Numbered from the stretch's first letter, positions 24,571 to 36,558 are shown. The stretch is 64,000 bases of DNA from Enoplosus armatus (GCF_043641665.1 NC_092190.1:10379548-10443547), one strand, 5' to 3'. Notes: generated from the sequence alone by a model not told the origin. Program-made: numbers and translations.

Positions 24571-26464
24571 AAACATGCTGATTGACCTTCCATAACAACT
24601 GTTGTAAAACGGGTGAACATAGCTGGACGTAAACAATAACACAGGCTCACCTCCTGTGTAGCAGGTGTTGTAAGGGTACACAGGGTTCATATTCTGTATG
24701 CAGCGGAACAGGATCACACACTGTGGCTCGTCTCCCACCACATTCCTCTTCCTCCGGATCACCACATGTCCCATAGCAAAGGTGGTGTCCATGTAGTAGA
24801 CCTGAGGATATCCAAAATACTGGGTTAAATCTATGATGTATGGTGCAGGCATGGGTTTAAACATGTATAAACAGTCTTGTGGATGGTATACCATTTGCTA
24901 CTTCATGTGTCATGCACGCATCATTTGCATTTTCTCATCTTTATTTGACCTTTCTTCAAGGTCTGTTAACCAACTGCATGCTTAGATTGAGCACACCCTG
25001 TTTCCTGCAATTTATGTGGACTTGTTCCCCTCCTTTGTCAAATCTGGTGATTGGCAAACAGACTAGCAGCACCCCCCTGTGGAAAAACTGTAAAATGACA
25101 ACAAACAGACCTACCTGACTGTACACAAAGTAGAAGCCCTCCTCTCTGACTAACATGCTGTCTCCATCTACTTCCAGGGCAGAGCCTCTCATTAGCCCAG
25201 CCTGCCAGGGGATACCTGTGTACGGCGCCGAGGAAAATTCTGATTCAAGAAATAAGAATATATCAGCAAACATGTCAAAGCAACTAAAGGTAAAAATCTA
25301 TTCCAACAGTCAACCTATTTTCAATCAGTTACTGGAGTCGATGCATGTATGTTTATATATATATATTTACTCTGTAATAATGAGTATATTTAATGTAAAC
25401 TCCAAACAAAAACTAATATGAAAAATGTAAATAAAAACAACATCAAATCCAAATAAAAAACTATTACTAATCACCAAGCTGTCCCAGGTCTGGCATACTG
25501 TACTGTACCTTTTCTGAAGGTTTTCCTGCTGTTGTTTGCCAACAACTGCAGGCAAGGCTGAGAGACTATGACAAAAGAGAAATTGAGACATGTTAAAACT
25601 GATCATCAGTTCCCTTACAATCTGCACATTGCTTATTCCACGGCTGTCTCTTTTTCTTCTGCTCCTTCCCTTTTTCCGTTTTGGGCAAGATTCCATTTAC
25701 AACGTCAGCTCTCAGCAGCAGTTCACTGTGAATATTTGTGAGAATAGCTTGAGCTGATGGTGAGCACATTCACTCCATTAGTTTTAATAATGATTAGTAA
25801 TAGATGGTAGCACTATCTCACCGCATCAGACTTATCACCAAAGCTGATGAGTCATTCACACTTGGCTACGAGTCTGTTTTAAAGTGGACAATGTCTTTGG
25901 GGGAGTTTTTCCCCTCTCCCCCTCCTTTTGTGATTTTGAGCTATATGAATAAACAATAACAATGCTCGGGTGCAGCCGACCATGTCTTACCTAATGTCTC
26001 TGTTCCAGAGACCAGTCTTCTCCTCCTTATCAGGGTGAAACCATGTTGAGACCCAGGTTGTTGCAGGGGCTCTTGGCTGCTTCTCCTGCTGCTGATATTC
26101 TCAGTCTGAACAGACGCGATAAAGTCCTTACAAAAACAATACATGCCGGTGAAAGATAGTAAAATGTTGTCTTTACAACCCTGTGCAGATAGGGTGGTTG
26201 TTATGTTCTTAAGGACTAGTTGTCTCTCACCTGGCCTCCATGCTTGACCTCTCGTCCCTCTTCTCTCCTGCGACAGACCTCTGATTTGAGTCCCTCTACC
26301 TCAGCTCTGAGAGCCACCAGTTGGTACAGGGACAAAGCTGAAAGAGAGGAGGAGGTGACAGCAGCTAGCGTCAGCAGGAAAACTGGCCAGGACAGTCTCC
26401 CTTTACCTGCCCTTTGTCCAGTCCCAGGCTCCACACCTGCCAAAACTGCCATCGCGGGGCCCAT
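24309..26464 (-). CDS. tnfsf13b: TNF superfamily member 13b (BAFF/BLyS), six exons
   Basis: Coding segments on the minus strand: 26464-26231, 26126-25991, 25565-25509, 25239-25115, 24801-24651 and 24421-24309. Their phases agree and they total 816 nt (271 aa plus stop), typical of fish BAFF. The protein is a type II membrane cytokine that supports B-cell survival through BAFF-R, TACI and BCMA; the furin-released ectodomain acts as a trimer. Seen here: a membrane segment (about residues 24-52), a stalk, a furin-type RRRR at 112-115, and a TNF homology domain from about residue 127 to 271. The BAFF-specific flap region (around RNVVGDE, 202-208) is present, as is the Cys218/Cys231 pair matching the human disulfide. 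Start: Met1, with Met5 a possible alternative. Same strand as abhd13, as in human. No break is seen. Confidence 0.93.
24536..24565. repeat. (CA)n microsatellite in tnfsf13b intron 5
   Basis: An uninterrupted CA run of about 15 units between coding exons 5 and 6. Confidence 0.95.
24651..24801 (-). CDS. tnfsf13b: tnfsf13b coding exon 5 (receptor-binding core, flap)
   Basis: 151 bp encoding VYYMDTTFAMGH, the RRKRNVVGDE flap region and LFRCIQNMNP to NTCYTG. The acceptor is ATCCTCAG and the donor GGAG then GTGAGC. The flap marks BAFF rather than APRIL. A (CA)n run lies in the following intron. Confidence 0.94.
25115..25239 (-). CDS. tnfsf13b: tnfsf13b coding exon 4
   Basis: 125 bp encoding the early beta strands, with RGSALE and REEGFYFVYSQ closely matching BAFF (human RGSALE, KETGYFFIYGQ). 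The acceptor is TTGAATCAG and the donor CAG then GTAGGT. Confidence 0.92.
25509..25565 (-). CDS. tnfsf13b: tnfsf13b coding exon 3
   Basis: A 57-bp exon encoding VSQPCLQLLANN and the following basic turn, matching the start of the BAFF TNF homology domain (human DCLQLIADS). The acceptor CATAG at 25566 keeps the phase; the nearer CTCTCAG acceptor would break it. The donor is GTACAG, weaker than the others. Confidence 0.82.
25991..26126 (-). CDS. tnfsf13b: tnfsf13b coding exon 2 (stalk, furin site)
   Basis: It encodes the Ser/Gln-rich stalk and the IRRRR furin-type cleavage motif. The acceptor chosen is TTTTTGTAAG at 26127; a second in-phase acceptor (GTTCAG, exon starting at 26105) would remove seven residues. 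The donor is TTAG then GTAAGA; one base carries over. Intron 1 is only about 104 bp. Confidence 0.8.
26231..26464 (-). CDS. tnfsf13b: tnfsf13b coding exon 1 (cytosolic tail, membrane anchor)
   Basis: 78 codons: a short basic cytosolic tail, a hydrophobic anchor (WPVFLLTLAAVTSS and onward) and the start of a charged stalk ending KHGGQ. The donor is CAG then GTGAGA. The reading frame continues into exon 2 in phase 0. Confidence 0.88.
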
Positions 26465-27189
26465 ACAATCTCCCGAGAGCTCACACTGGCAGCATGACTG
26501 GTCTCAGGCCTGAACTACGCTGCCACATATGCGAGGAATGGTGTATGTTTGTGTCTCTCACACAATGTTTTCTCTGGAGCCCACAGCTTTACCTTAGTTC
26601 CAGTCTAAAAGCTCCAATGACTTCCTTAAGTCTCGTTTTTGTCCTTCAGTAGCCGGTTCCAGTTTAGTCTGAGGGACTACGCAGAACGAATACAGTACAA
26701 AAAAGGACATAGCAGCTTCCCCTCTACTGTTCCGCTCCGCTAACCACGCTCACAGCTTCCTGCCTGACCAGTGGCAATGACAAATCTCTCCCTCCTTTCT
26801 CTTAATCTTGCTACTTCAAAATTACAAAACGGAAAATTCAGCTTCTCCACCTTTTATAACAAATAACCCGTGTGATCGTTACTGAGTGGAAACAGGAAGG
26901 ACAGTCTTGGCAGTTAGAGGAGTGACAGTCTGATATGGAAATAGGGGGAGAGACTTCAGACTAAGAAGGAGAAATAGACCTCATTAATGACACCTTACAT
27001 TTGAATTTGACAGCCAAAACGTACTGAAAGAAGGAAGTGCAAAAATGACTTTGAACGGCAACATAACATAGCAAAACAAACTGCGATTACCAGAATATAA
27101 AAAGTGAAGTGATGCCATGTTACATGAAAATGAATTTGGAACTGCTGCATTAAAAAGCTTGTTTACAACAAAAAAATCAAACAAGACAA
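26465..27189 (-). promoter_or_regulatory. tnfsf13b: tnfsf13b upstream region (promoter, 5' UTR)
   Basis: This lies between the tnfsf13b start codon and the probable abhd13 poly(A) site, so it must hold the tnfsf13b promoter. It is not CpG-rich and no clear TATA box was identified. The spacing implies head-to-tail genes only about 0.7 kb apart. Confidence 0.45.
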
Positions 27190-29985
27190 GCAATTTTAAT
27201 GTATCAATTTATTGCATGTAACAGTACAGAAAATAGAAAGTGAAAATGTGTGCTTACAAAAGAAGTTGTCAACATTGTTTCGAAATAGAAAAGAAACGTT
27301 ACTCTAAAATGGAAAATCCCTCAAACTGACTGCTTCATACTAAAGATAAAGATGAATCATTCAGATGTCTGACTGTTCGGATGTCCCCATCGATGAGTCA
27401 CTGTAAGTCATGGTAGATGTACACAAACAATGTCAACACTGTGCAGGTTCATTACAGAAATTTGCCAAGACTGAAAGTAATCACATGCCAGCTTGCAAAT
27501 GCAAATTCCAAATTATACAAACCCTTTCAACAGCATTGATTCACTCTATTCACAATCATGTGAACATATAAAAATATGTTCCATAGTGCTTTTGCACAAT
27601 ACCTGGCTAATGATTTTCTTTATAAAAAAAATGAACAGACATTCAGTTTGATTCCATTTGTTTTCATCCACAGGGTGTTGGACAACAGCAATACATTTGG
27701 CGAGGATAAAAACCCAATAGTTATTCATTTTGCTTTAGGCCAGCCAACAAAACAATAAATCAAGCGAATGGTGACAAGTTCTTGCGTCTTTTCTTGAATG
27801 AAGAGATGGTGCAGCGCAAACTAACAGCAGAAGTGTGTAAAATAAAGCGTGTGAAACTAAATTTGTGTATAGTCACATGGCTGAACCTTCTGTCAACATA
27901 TGATGGGATAAAAATGATGAAATTGAACGCAACGAACTCAGCTTATGGATTTGATATAATACAAAAATTGTTCTGTGCCACTGGTGGCCACTGTCTATAC
28001 ACTTCTTATAAAGCACACTTGTTAATTTCAGACCACAATTTACATTCATAGCAGCCTTTAGACCATTTTTCAAGTTGTTATCACATTGACACGAACAAAT
28101 TTGGTCTTTTTATGTTTGTTAAATTTTGTTGAGCATACTGTTTACAAACAGTATGAAATATGGCTAAGGAGATCTGTATTCAAATGGCTTTGATACCACT
28201 GCAGTGCAGCATGCTGCATTTGGAAAGCAAGAGCAGATTAACGGTGTTTTAATCGCCAGGCTCTGCTCCACCCCCTGGAAGACGTGCAGGAAAGGTTAAT
28301 TAGCTCATTAAAAGCCCTCCAAGTGAGTAAAGCCATTTTGCCACATAAGCATGGGGTGAGATGATAACCTAAAATCCTTTGATTAACAATGATGATTCTG
28401 ATGATAATAGCTAACAAATAATCACAACTTTTGATTAAAAATGCTCACAATTATTTCAAGATTTTTTCCCAAACTATCTTAACACAATACTCACATGCCC
28501 AAATGTTCCTCCTGTCTGCACTGAAATCTCTTCCTAGTGCGATTCAAGTGTCCTCTAATCCTCTTTCCGTGTAAAAATTCATTCTAGAGTTCAGACTGAG
28601 TTAATATGAGGCTTCAGCTGTGAGACTTTTTACACAAAATGTCTCTTGGAATTTGCCAGACTGCGTTTCCTTGTTGATCTGAGTGGAGGAATAGTAACAC
28701 AAGAGATACTTTTTTACTCTATAGACTTTACCTTGGAAATACCCACTTGGTTTGTTTTACTCAAACTGCTGACTGCTCATATTAGCTTCTGCTCAACCTT
28801 GGAATATTTTCTTGCATAAAAAGAGGACTGTATTTTGTCCCCCATTTCTTCCAATGGCTATATGTAGAAAAGTATCTCTTCATGGTCAGTGTGGACAGGA
28901 GGATTACAGCGACCAATAACTCTTTCAGTTTACATATGGGCATAAGTATGTATAAGAGAACCCATCCTTTAATAACAAACCACACACAGACCAAACTACA
29001 GCAGCCAAAGTTGCTCAATAGCAACTTGAGCCCATTTGAGAGTAAAGTCTATCCTGTGTGCTAGTTCTGTTTTAACTGGACACAGTAACCGGGAGAGTAA
29101 TCTTGCAGCTTATCCCAATCGCACTGAAACAGATGTAGTTTAACAGGAAATAATATTTCACAAACTTATTTCTGCTGGCAGAAGTAATAAACATGTCGAC
29201 GTTATCTTACTGACCACTTCATCATAGCATTGTTCAACAGCGCAAGTTTTATTTTGCTATTGTGCCAGACAAAACTTTCAAGGGTATGTATAAATATTGA
29301 TCACTACAATGTTATGTCATGCCAAGCTGCTGCAAGTACACTAAATATTAATGTTCCTCACCAAGGGGGAGAGAAAAAAAAACATCCTTATGCACCTGCT
29401 CAGATGTTAGCCCACATAACTTATCACTTGGAAACACAAAAGTGCAATGTATTAACAAAGATATATATATACAGTATAAGCCTACATACTATCAGTGTCT
29501 CATTTTCTATATATCGAAAGAAGTGTAATTTTAATTCCAGTAGTATTCCAGTTTTCACTGAAATATTGTAGGTCCTCAAATGGTAATTCAATTATGAGCA
29601 ATTGTTTCAGTGATTTTAATTCATTTCAGTACACCCATCACAGCAGATTCTTTTGTGGTAATGACATGTCTTGCAGTGTGGGCATGTATGCTCTGGCTTC
29701 ATTCATTTAAGGTCATAAATACATGCATTCATAGCTGCAACACAAAAGAACCCATGAGGGCATTGTTACCCTCTCTTAAAACCTTGAAATAGTTCAATCA
29801 TTTTAACAAATGTTACATTTACAGAAAGGTAAAAAGAGTGAAATAAAATAAAAACCCAGACAAAGCATAAAAAAATTTACATTCTTTCCAAAAATCAATT
29901 AAGTCCAACCAATGCATTTCTGTGACAGCCTTCACTTCCTCCAGCCTATAACCTGTAGTCAACAGTCAGTCCCTGACTGTTGTTT
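27190..29985 (-). other. abhd13: abhd13 3' UTR (predicted)
   Basis: An AT-rich stretch with no microsatellites or recognised repeats between the abhd13 stop and the poly(A) signal near 27208. No reading frame in it looks real. It contains a perfect 10-bp inverted repeat at 28134-28155 (CATACTGTTT, two bases, then its complement). The repeat-free character fits a long, partly conserved UTR, but this is inference. Confidence 0.45.
27208..27213 (-). terminator. abhd13: Poly(A) signal AATAAA for abhd13 (predicted)
   Basis: The canonical hexamer on the minus strand is followed within 15-40 bases by a strongly T/GT-rich stretch, the expected downstream element. It would give abhd13 a 3' UTR of about 2.8 kb. 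Another hexamer near 29250 could give a shorter form. Confidence 0.5.
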
Positions 29986-31041
29986 TCAAATAATGGTGAC
30001 ACTAGCTGAGGGCTGAGCACTCTCCTCGTGGGCGTGGCTCTTCAGCAGGTCTTTCATGAACTGCTCCAAGGCAGCGAAGTAGCCCTGACACTGCCACGTG
30101 TCGTTGTGTGTGCCCTCTGGAAAGATAGCCAGGCGTTTAGTCCGCGCAGGAGACAGCTCATACAGTTGTTTCATCATGACTGGTGGGATGAGCTGGTCCG
30201 ACAGACCAGACACAAACAGCGAGGGCATGCGGCACAGTGCCACCTGCCGATAGGAAAGGAACTGATTCCTATAGCACCACAAGGGCAGCAGGCGCATGGG
30301 CAAGAAGGAGAAAAGTGTCGCTGCCATGTGGGGGATGCTGAGGAAGGTGTTTTCAACAATAATGGCTGCTACACGATGAGGGTTGACTGACGCCAAGCGC
30401 ACAGCCACGGCACCCCCCAGTGAGCGGCCAAATAGTACCACCTTAGTCTTGTCCAGATCAGGACGGGTCATGACATAATCCAGTGTGGCCTCTGCATCCA
30501 GGTACAACCCATCCTCACTGGGCTCACCCTCACTCTTTCCATAGCCACGGTAGTCCAACAGCACCACATTGGCTTTCAGATTGACCAGCATCAGCAGGGC
30601 GTTTGGCACCCTGTGACCAATATTACCTGCATTGCCATGGAAATAAAGAATGGTAGGTGGAGCAGAGGAAGTGGGGCTGCTTTGATTGCCAGGGGTGACT
30701 CCAGGAGGTGTGTCCCCTCCTGTGTAGCGGAGCAGGATGAGGTTGAGCTTCACGCCGTCCTTGGTGCGAATATACACATTCTCATGGGGGATTCCTGTTG
30801 GCATGGGAACATAAAGGCGAGAGGAGGAAGGCTGGTCAGGGAAGTAGAGGAGCACATCCTGAAATTTGTAGAGGATGCCCGCCACAGAGGCTAGGATAAG
30901 AGCTAGGAGAAAGAATCCTCCATACAGGTGGAAGGTGAGGATGAGGGCCAAAAGGGAGACTCTGCAAGCACCCCAAGACCAGGAGGCCAGAGTCAGAGTA
31001 CAACGCTCCATTGCACCCCACAGCCTCCAGGGCTTCTCCAT
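29986..31041 (-). CDS. abhd13: Alpha/beta hydrolase domain-containing protein 13
   Basis: An intact 351-aa single coding exon, closely matching vertebrate ABHD13 along its length (human 337 aa). It is a predicted single-pass type II membrane serine hydrolase; the substrate is not established. Seen: a hydrophobic anchor at about residues 28-57; the conserved [19 protein letters not shown]; an oxyanion-region HGNAGN (135-140); the nucleophile elbow GRSLGG with Ser207; Asp282 in [10 protein letters not shown]; His312 in GTHND; and the C-terminal VTII. About 14 extra residues (near 110-128, Pro/Ser/Thr-rich) account for the greater length. The start codon lies 34 bases inside an exon preceded by a strong acceptor (TTTCTTTACAG), so a 5'-UTR intron precedes it, as in other vertebrates. 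In human it is divergent from LIG4; here no LIG4 is present. Confidence 0.97.
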   Translation of the reverse strand: MEKPWRLWGAMERCTLTLASWSWGACRVSLLALILTFHLYGGFFLLALILASVAGILYKFQDVLLYFPDQPSSSRLYVPMPTGIPHENVYIRTKDGVKLNLILLRYTGGDTPPGVTPGNQSSPTSSAPPTILYFHGNAGNIGHRVPNALLMLVNLKANVVLLDYRGYGKSEGEPSEDGLYLDAEATLDYVMTRPDLDKTKVVLFGRSLGGAVAVRLASVNPHRVAAIIVENTFLSIPHMAATLFSFLPMRLLPLWCYRNQFLSYRQVALCRMPSLFVSGLSDQLIPPVMMKQLYELSPARTKRLAIFPEGTHNDTWQCQGYFAALEQFMKDLLKSHAHEESAQPSASVTII

Positions 31042-31075
31042 GGCTTCACAAGAGCTGAGTCACGCGACACACACT
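31042..31075 (-). other. abhd13: abhd13 5' UTR part of the coding exon, with acceptor
   Basis: On the minus strand, TTTCTTTACAG ends at 31076 and the exon begins at 31075, 34 bases before the ATG. The polypyrimidine tract makes this the clear splice acceptor. Confidence 0.7.
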
Positions 31076-31079
31076 CTGT

Positions 31080-32040
31080 AAAGAAAGAGTACAGGGGAGG
31101 AAAGGGAAAGTGGTTGAATATAAATGTACATGATCAAGGATTTAGAAAAACAGTTTTAGTTTTAGAAATGGTCAGACAAAGAACATAAATTATATATTTA
31201 AAAAAACAAAATACATTAAATTAATTATCAATTAATGACAAATACCCTCACAATTTACCAGAGCCCAAAGTGATGGTTACAAATTGCTTAGCCTATTTAA
31301 CAATCCAAAAGGTACAATGATGTCAATGAGAAAAAACCCCAACAAATTCTCACATTTGAGAATCTATAAATCATTAACTATCTGGTATTTTTATGCAAGA
31401 AATGACTGACCATAAAACTTGGCACCTGTTAATGTTCATCCAATCAATGGATGCACTCCATAAGGTTTGTGGAATGCAATCCTGTTTATCCTATCCTTCT
31501 AGCTAGCTACACCAACAATCACCAACAAAATTAATATGCAGTATATGTAATTTATTGAATCGTCTATTTTATAAAATGTTATTCATATTTGATCTGATGC
31601 AAGCCAAACAATAGAGGAAAAGAAAACTCAATTTTAGGTTAGTGTGAGACTAACTTTACCACCTCTCAGGGGCTATTGAAAGTAAAGACAACTAAGAGAT
31701 TAAAGGAAGCAGTGTGTCAATAGATTTCATACTGAGGTAAAGCATTATACTCAGGTTAAACATGACCCATTCAAAGCAGAGGGCCTTACACAATGGCCAT
31801 TAAATACATTAAAAGACTCCAGCCAGATTAACACCCTCATAATCAAAAACCGCTTTGTGCTACTGATTCTGTCACTCAAACCATTCAGCTACTGGGAACA
31901 GTACTGTCAATTTCCATGCTGTGTTAGGGGCAAAACTCCTTGAAATACCATCTATGTATGTGTGTGCCTGGAACAACTGCAAGTGAATCAATCCTAACCA
32001 ACACTTGTCTGTAAGTCTGTTACAAGCACATAGAGGTGGT
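31080..32040. other. abhd13 5'-UTR intron
   Basis: AT-rich intronic sequence with no open frame of note. It also runs through 32233-32712, which contains several 'gttagc' units. Confidence 0.5.
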
Positions 32041-32042
32041 GG

Positions 32043-32232
32043 TCACGCCTGATGGAGAGCCCCAGCATAGCATTTTTTTCCCATCTTTCCCTGCTGTACC
32101 TATACCTGATTTGGTGGATCAGGTGTGGTCAGCCAACTCTTGATGAACTGTAAACCCCAACTTCACCTAACCAGGTGTGAGCAAAGTAGAAACAGATGTA
32201 GCAGCGGTGGGGCTCTCCAGGACCAGGAATGA
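32043..32232. mobile_element. Short MITE-like element in the abhd13 intron
   Basis: The ends form an inverted repeat: 'cctgatggagagcccca' on the left against the complement of 'tggggctctccaggaccagg' on the right. The interior has no coding capacity. A second, weaker relative shares 'ctgtaccnatacctgatt' and 'tcaggtg' at 51835-52010. Confidence 0.55.
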
Positions 32233-32712
32233 GCACCAGACATTAAATTAGCGTTCATGTTGCTGGGAACAATCTGAGGATACATTTATAAATAATACAA
32301 GACTAAAAAACGTCTTGACCCCACCCTCAAGGAAGAGATGGTGACAGCTTCTGTGAGCCCGGTGAAAAGCACAGACGATAGGAGTGCTTTGACAGTTAAC
32401 GTTAGCGTTAGCCAGCTAACATTTAGCGTTACCGGCAGCTATCACTAAGCAATCTACTTCTGGACTGTCAAGACAAGCTGTCAAACCAGAGACGGCGAAA
32501 CATCAAGGTTTGAAGTTACTGACCATAAAACCGAACCAAACCTTATTAAAATTAACATTATAGTTAGCTTGCTGCGGGTTAGCTCCGTAATAACCATGCT
32601 AACTGTCAAGCTATCTTTAGCTCCCATAGTAGCTAGTGCTTTCAGCATTGTTAAAGCGTTTTAAATTAGCCACCTATGTCTTCAATGGTTAGCAAGGTAG
32701 CCACATACTCAC

Positions 32713-32935
32713 CCTTCTCTCATTTTTAGCGCCTCAGCTGCACGAATGTTTTTACAAAATAGTAACGCATAGACAGCACAGTCACTGTCATTCAGCTCTG
32801 TAGCAGTGAAGTAAATTACAGTGAAAGTTAACTGGTGAGGACGCAAGGTGAGTAACTGTCAGCAAGGACCGGCTACACAGGCTAGCTACACAGCTGGTTA
32901 GCATTAGTAGTGTAGCCTTCATGAGTTCCGTGTAG
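32713..32935 (-). other. abhd13: abhd13 leader exon and promoter (predicted)
   Basis: A strong minus-strand donor (AGG then GTGAGT) lies at 32712, giving a 1.6-kb intron to the acceptor at 31076. The exon's 5' end is not defined by sequence; a (CTT)n tract at 32957-33025 lies just upstream. In human this promoter is shared with LIG4, which points the other way. Confidence 0.5.
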
Positions 32936-32956
32936 GGCTCAGCACAGGAAACAAGG

Positions 32957-33025
32957 TTCCTCCTCCTCCTCCTTCTTCTGCTTCTTCTTCTTCTTCTTCT
33001 TCTTCTTCTTCTTCTTCTTCCTCTT
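32957..33025. repeat. (CTT)n/(CCT)n microsatellite at the abhd13 promoter
   Basis: A mixed CCT then CTT trinucleotide tract of about 69 bp, just upstream of the predicted abhd13 leader exon. Its length polymorphism could affect the promoter. Confidence 0.95.
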
Positions 33026-33079
33026 AGAGGTTTAACGACAGCTGGCATCCTTAAAGCTGCATTACTGCCATCTTCTGGA

Positions 33080-34010
33080 GTCAGTTAACTCCTACAATGT
33101 CCGGTTGGATTTTTCCCATCAGTCCTGTTCTCCTTAGGAAGCTGACCAAACATCCTCTGCCTTGTCCACTCCCACCATACTCCAGGATGCTCTTTAATCC
33201 TGCTCTTGATAGCCTGAATCTTTTAATTTCTTCTATCATGTCCTTTCTCTCTGATATGTATTTCCTGCAACTAACATGTACATCTTTTACAGTCTCTGGT
33301 ACCTGACACTGTTCACTGACTGATGTGATGCTTCTCTATAATGTGAAGTGTGCCATTCAGATTACTTTGTCCTTTTCTTAATCTAGTCATTATTACCTCC
33401 ATTATTTCAATTATCTTCTGATCCCGGTGCTGCTTTATTGATTTTCTTCCATACAATGCTGTTTCTCTCTAATTTTGAACATTTAATATGGATGTCTATG
33501 TTTTCTATTTTTAACAGCTTGTTTGGCTTGTTTGTCCACCCACTCAATACCCAGAATGCCCATATGAGCAGGAACCCAAATGAATGTGACCTCAGGGCCT
33601 TGTTTTATTACTCTTGAATGTATTGCCCTTATTTTGAATCGTAATTCCTGGTGATTACTGGATGCACCTGATTTAAGACTGGGCAGAGCAGAGACTGAGT
33701 CACTACTACAACTTAGTTTGGTTTGATGTGTTCAACCCATTGCTGTCATCAGAATGGCGTACAACTCAACAGTATACACACTTAAGATATTTGAAGTTTG
33801 TTGGCTAGGAACTGCAACTGCAGAACCTGTATTATCTGTTACTGGATCTTTCGATCCATTAGTAAAAACCTGCACATAGTCTGTATATTTACAGTCTTTG
33901 TAACTATAAAACTCACTCACCAAATCTTCACTTTTATTTCCTGCCTCAATTTGAAGTAATCTGATCCATAAACCACACGTAGAGTTGAGCAATCACCATT
34001 GCATGTGCTA
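33080..34010 (-). mobile_element. Decayed LINE 3' end with RNase H domain
   Basis: Read on the minus strand, a broken open frame carries the hallmark order of an RNase H domain as found at the C-terminus of some fish non-LTR retrotransposons. It starts with 'VFTNGSKDPVTDNTG' (33870-33826 region), then 'LSVYTVELYAIL', a stop, 'SSDSVSALPSLKSG', and 'VTFIWVPAHMGILG'. After these come frame breaks and remnants of a C-terminal tail ('LPKENRT' near 33130). The usual first catalytic Asp of the DGS motif is Asn here (33858-33860), and at least two stops interrupt the domain. No reverse transcriptase was seen upstream, so the copy is 5'-truncated and dead. Confidence 0.85.
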
Positions 34011-36540
34011 TTCGAGTTTTGCCCACCAGGTGCTGCTCTTAGAAAGAATATAATTCAGAAAATTCCCAAAGTGAAGGTTAATCCCAAAATTAAAGTTACT
34101 GAAATGCTTAATGAATAATCTGCAATGCCATGTTATAGTGCACAAATAGATGGGACTGTAGCTATCATTCATGCATGATATAAAGCCAAGACAGGAAGTT
34201 GTTTTTTTTTCTGTTGAGTTTTCAATGTTGATGTAGGCCTACAAGAATCATCACTGGTCACTAAGGTAAAGACTTTTGTTTCCTAAATCCTGATTACAAA
34301 TCAATGTATAACTCGACAGCCTATGTTAGCCCACTGTTGTGATGACGTTTTTTTTTGTATGTGTTGGTGGAGAATTGACACATTTCACAGCCTACAGAAG
34401 TGGGTCAAATTGTAGATGTGACAGCCATAACACACTGGGCTGCTGACAAGTAGGGTGCTGAGAGAAATGTCGTTGAATGAAATGTACCTCGATGAAAGAA
34501 CAGCAAGGGCAGAAAGCATGTCGACCTGCACACAACGCTCATCTCAGTTCCTGTTTACCTGGGAGAATGACTTAACCTAGGCTCTAACAATTGCTTGTAT
34601 AAGGTGAGGTCAACAAAATGAACAATGGCAAGATAACTAAGGATTTGTGCTGACTGATTGTGGTTGTATGTACTCACATTGGCAATGACTTTATATACAA
34701 TCATACGATGATCTATCAAACTAATCAGAAAATAAAAACATGACATGGGGAATATGAAGCAAAAGGTTTGTTAAATAGACACTTGAATATTATATGTTGA
34801 TGTTTCTAGGTTTCCTATTGGTATTTCTGTATTTAACATCTTGCTCACACTCAGTGACCTTGGAGGAGACAGACAGATTATGTGCAGACTAGCACAGCTG
34901 TTGGCTGTTCAGCTCTGTCCTTGAGGTTTGTTGATTTGATTCTGTGGTGAAGTCAGCATCAAAAGCCTAGATGGAGCATGTTCTTTTCTATTCTAAAAAC
35001 GTCATAGGCATACACCGAAAATATAGTTGGCGTATGAAAGCATATGGTTAATGTGTGTTATCTATTATTGTGTCAGAGATGCTGACACTGGCTGAAGGAG
35101 GTGGTTATGATGTGACCACATGTATAGGATGACGTGACCATTGTATACTGTATGATAACTACCTATGTACTGACAATGACAAACTGTTATCTCAACAGAA
35201 AGATGTAATCTATGTATTGTGGTTGGCCAGCAGACAATCCACCAGGTAACCTGCAGGATTTGACATTCAGGCGTATCCGTTTGTGTGTATTTTTTCACAC
35301 TGGTGAAAACCTCCGGAGCCCCAGCTGATGACCTGCATCAGCCCAGGCTCATTGTTGCACTGTTGCTTGTATCACAACAAGGAGCAACACTTAAAAGGTT
35401 TTGGCATGTGTGCAGATGTTCAGTCTTTTTCAATTTTTATTGGTAAAACCCTCACAGAGCTCAATTTAATGTAAGAATACACGTGGAAAACGAGCCTTTA
35501 AAGGGAAAATGGTTTCTTTGAACTAAATCATCCAGACTGAGGGATGAGGATGAGTATTTTTTCAACTTGAGCAGACTGACTTTAAGATTATGTCCATGTT
35601 CAAACTCCATTCATTATTCAGACTCTGTTTTAAAAAAGGGAAAAGCTAAAAACACAGAATTACACTGCAGTGGCCTTTTCAATGGCTGCAGCCCTGCCTG
35701 GTAGGAAGTGCAGTGTCTATGAAATGCATACCAGGCCTGCACACGCAACACACACACATACACACACTTGTCTGTATAGGTTATAAGGAGTGCTGCATTC
35801 TGATGGATTCAGCTTATAAGAGACTGACAGCTGGCAAGTTCACTCTCTCTTACCTACAACTCAATTACCTTTGACATGTCAGTCAAAACATCTATTACAG
35901 ACACAGACTCCAACTCTCATACACACTTACACATGCACACTCTGTGGCTCCACTCTCGTATTCCCACGACTCAATTACTTGAAATATAGCACCCTAAACA
36001 GCTGGAGGGCCCAAGCTCAATAATACAAAGTCAGAGCTGCGACAGAACGAGGAGTGACTGTGATGACCTGGCTGGGAATATCATATCATCGAGCCAAGGG
36101 ACATGCTTATCATTCACCTCACGCCATGCACCCAATGGGCAAGCTATTGATACGCATTGATTTTTCTGTCAGTCAGCATCTTTTATGAGTGGCACTGGGA
36201 CTTTATGTCTCCATGTGCAAGAGTTGCTGGCATTGCATTTTTGCTGGGTTTGGGAAAGACATAGTTGAGCTCCTCTGACATCATCATGAGTGAGGCCTCT
36301 CTTTGATTTGCAAGTCACTGAATGACATGCATGAGGTGATAGATGTGGTGTCCATGGCTACAATGTAAATGTGTTGTCACCTTGGAGACAGAGCATTGCT
36401 TTGAGTCAGAGAGGACAGCTACATAATGGCAACTCTTCATTTTAAACACAGGAGGGGGCAAATACAGCCAGAAGTTACCTGTCAGTGCAGTACAACACTG
36501 AAGGGCCATTTCGCAGATTTTCAACCTTACCTCTATCTAT
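34011..36540. other. Intergenic, no gene seen
   Basis: This is where a plus-strand LIG4 coding exon (about 2.7 kb in one piece) would be expected from synteny, but there is no open frame longer than about 70 codons. Composition is AT-rich and ordinary. A segment near 36050-36290 looks less degenerate and could be a conserved non-coding element. Confidence 0.6.
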
Positions 36541-36558
36541 CAGAGTTAGGGATGTAAT

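Noticed and set aside
25620..25696. Basic run 'KRKKGRSRRKR' on the minus strand, resembling a second BAFF furin site
   Set aside because: It lies inside tnfsf13b intron 2; including it would break the phase that joins exons 2 and 3.
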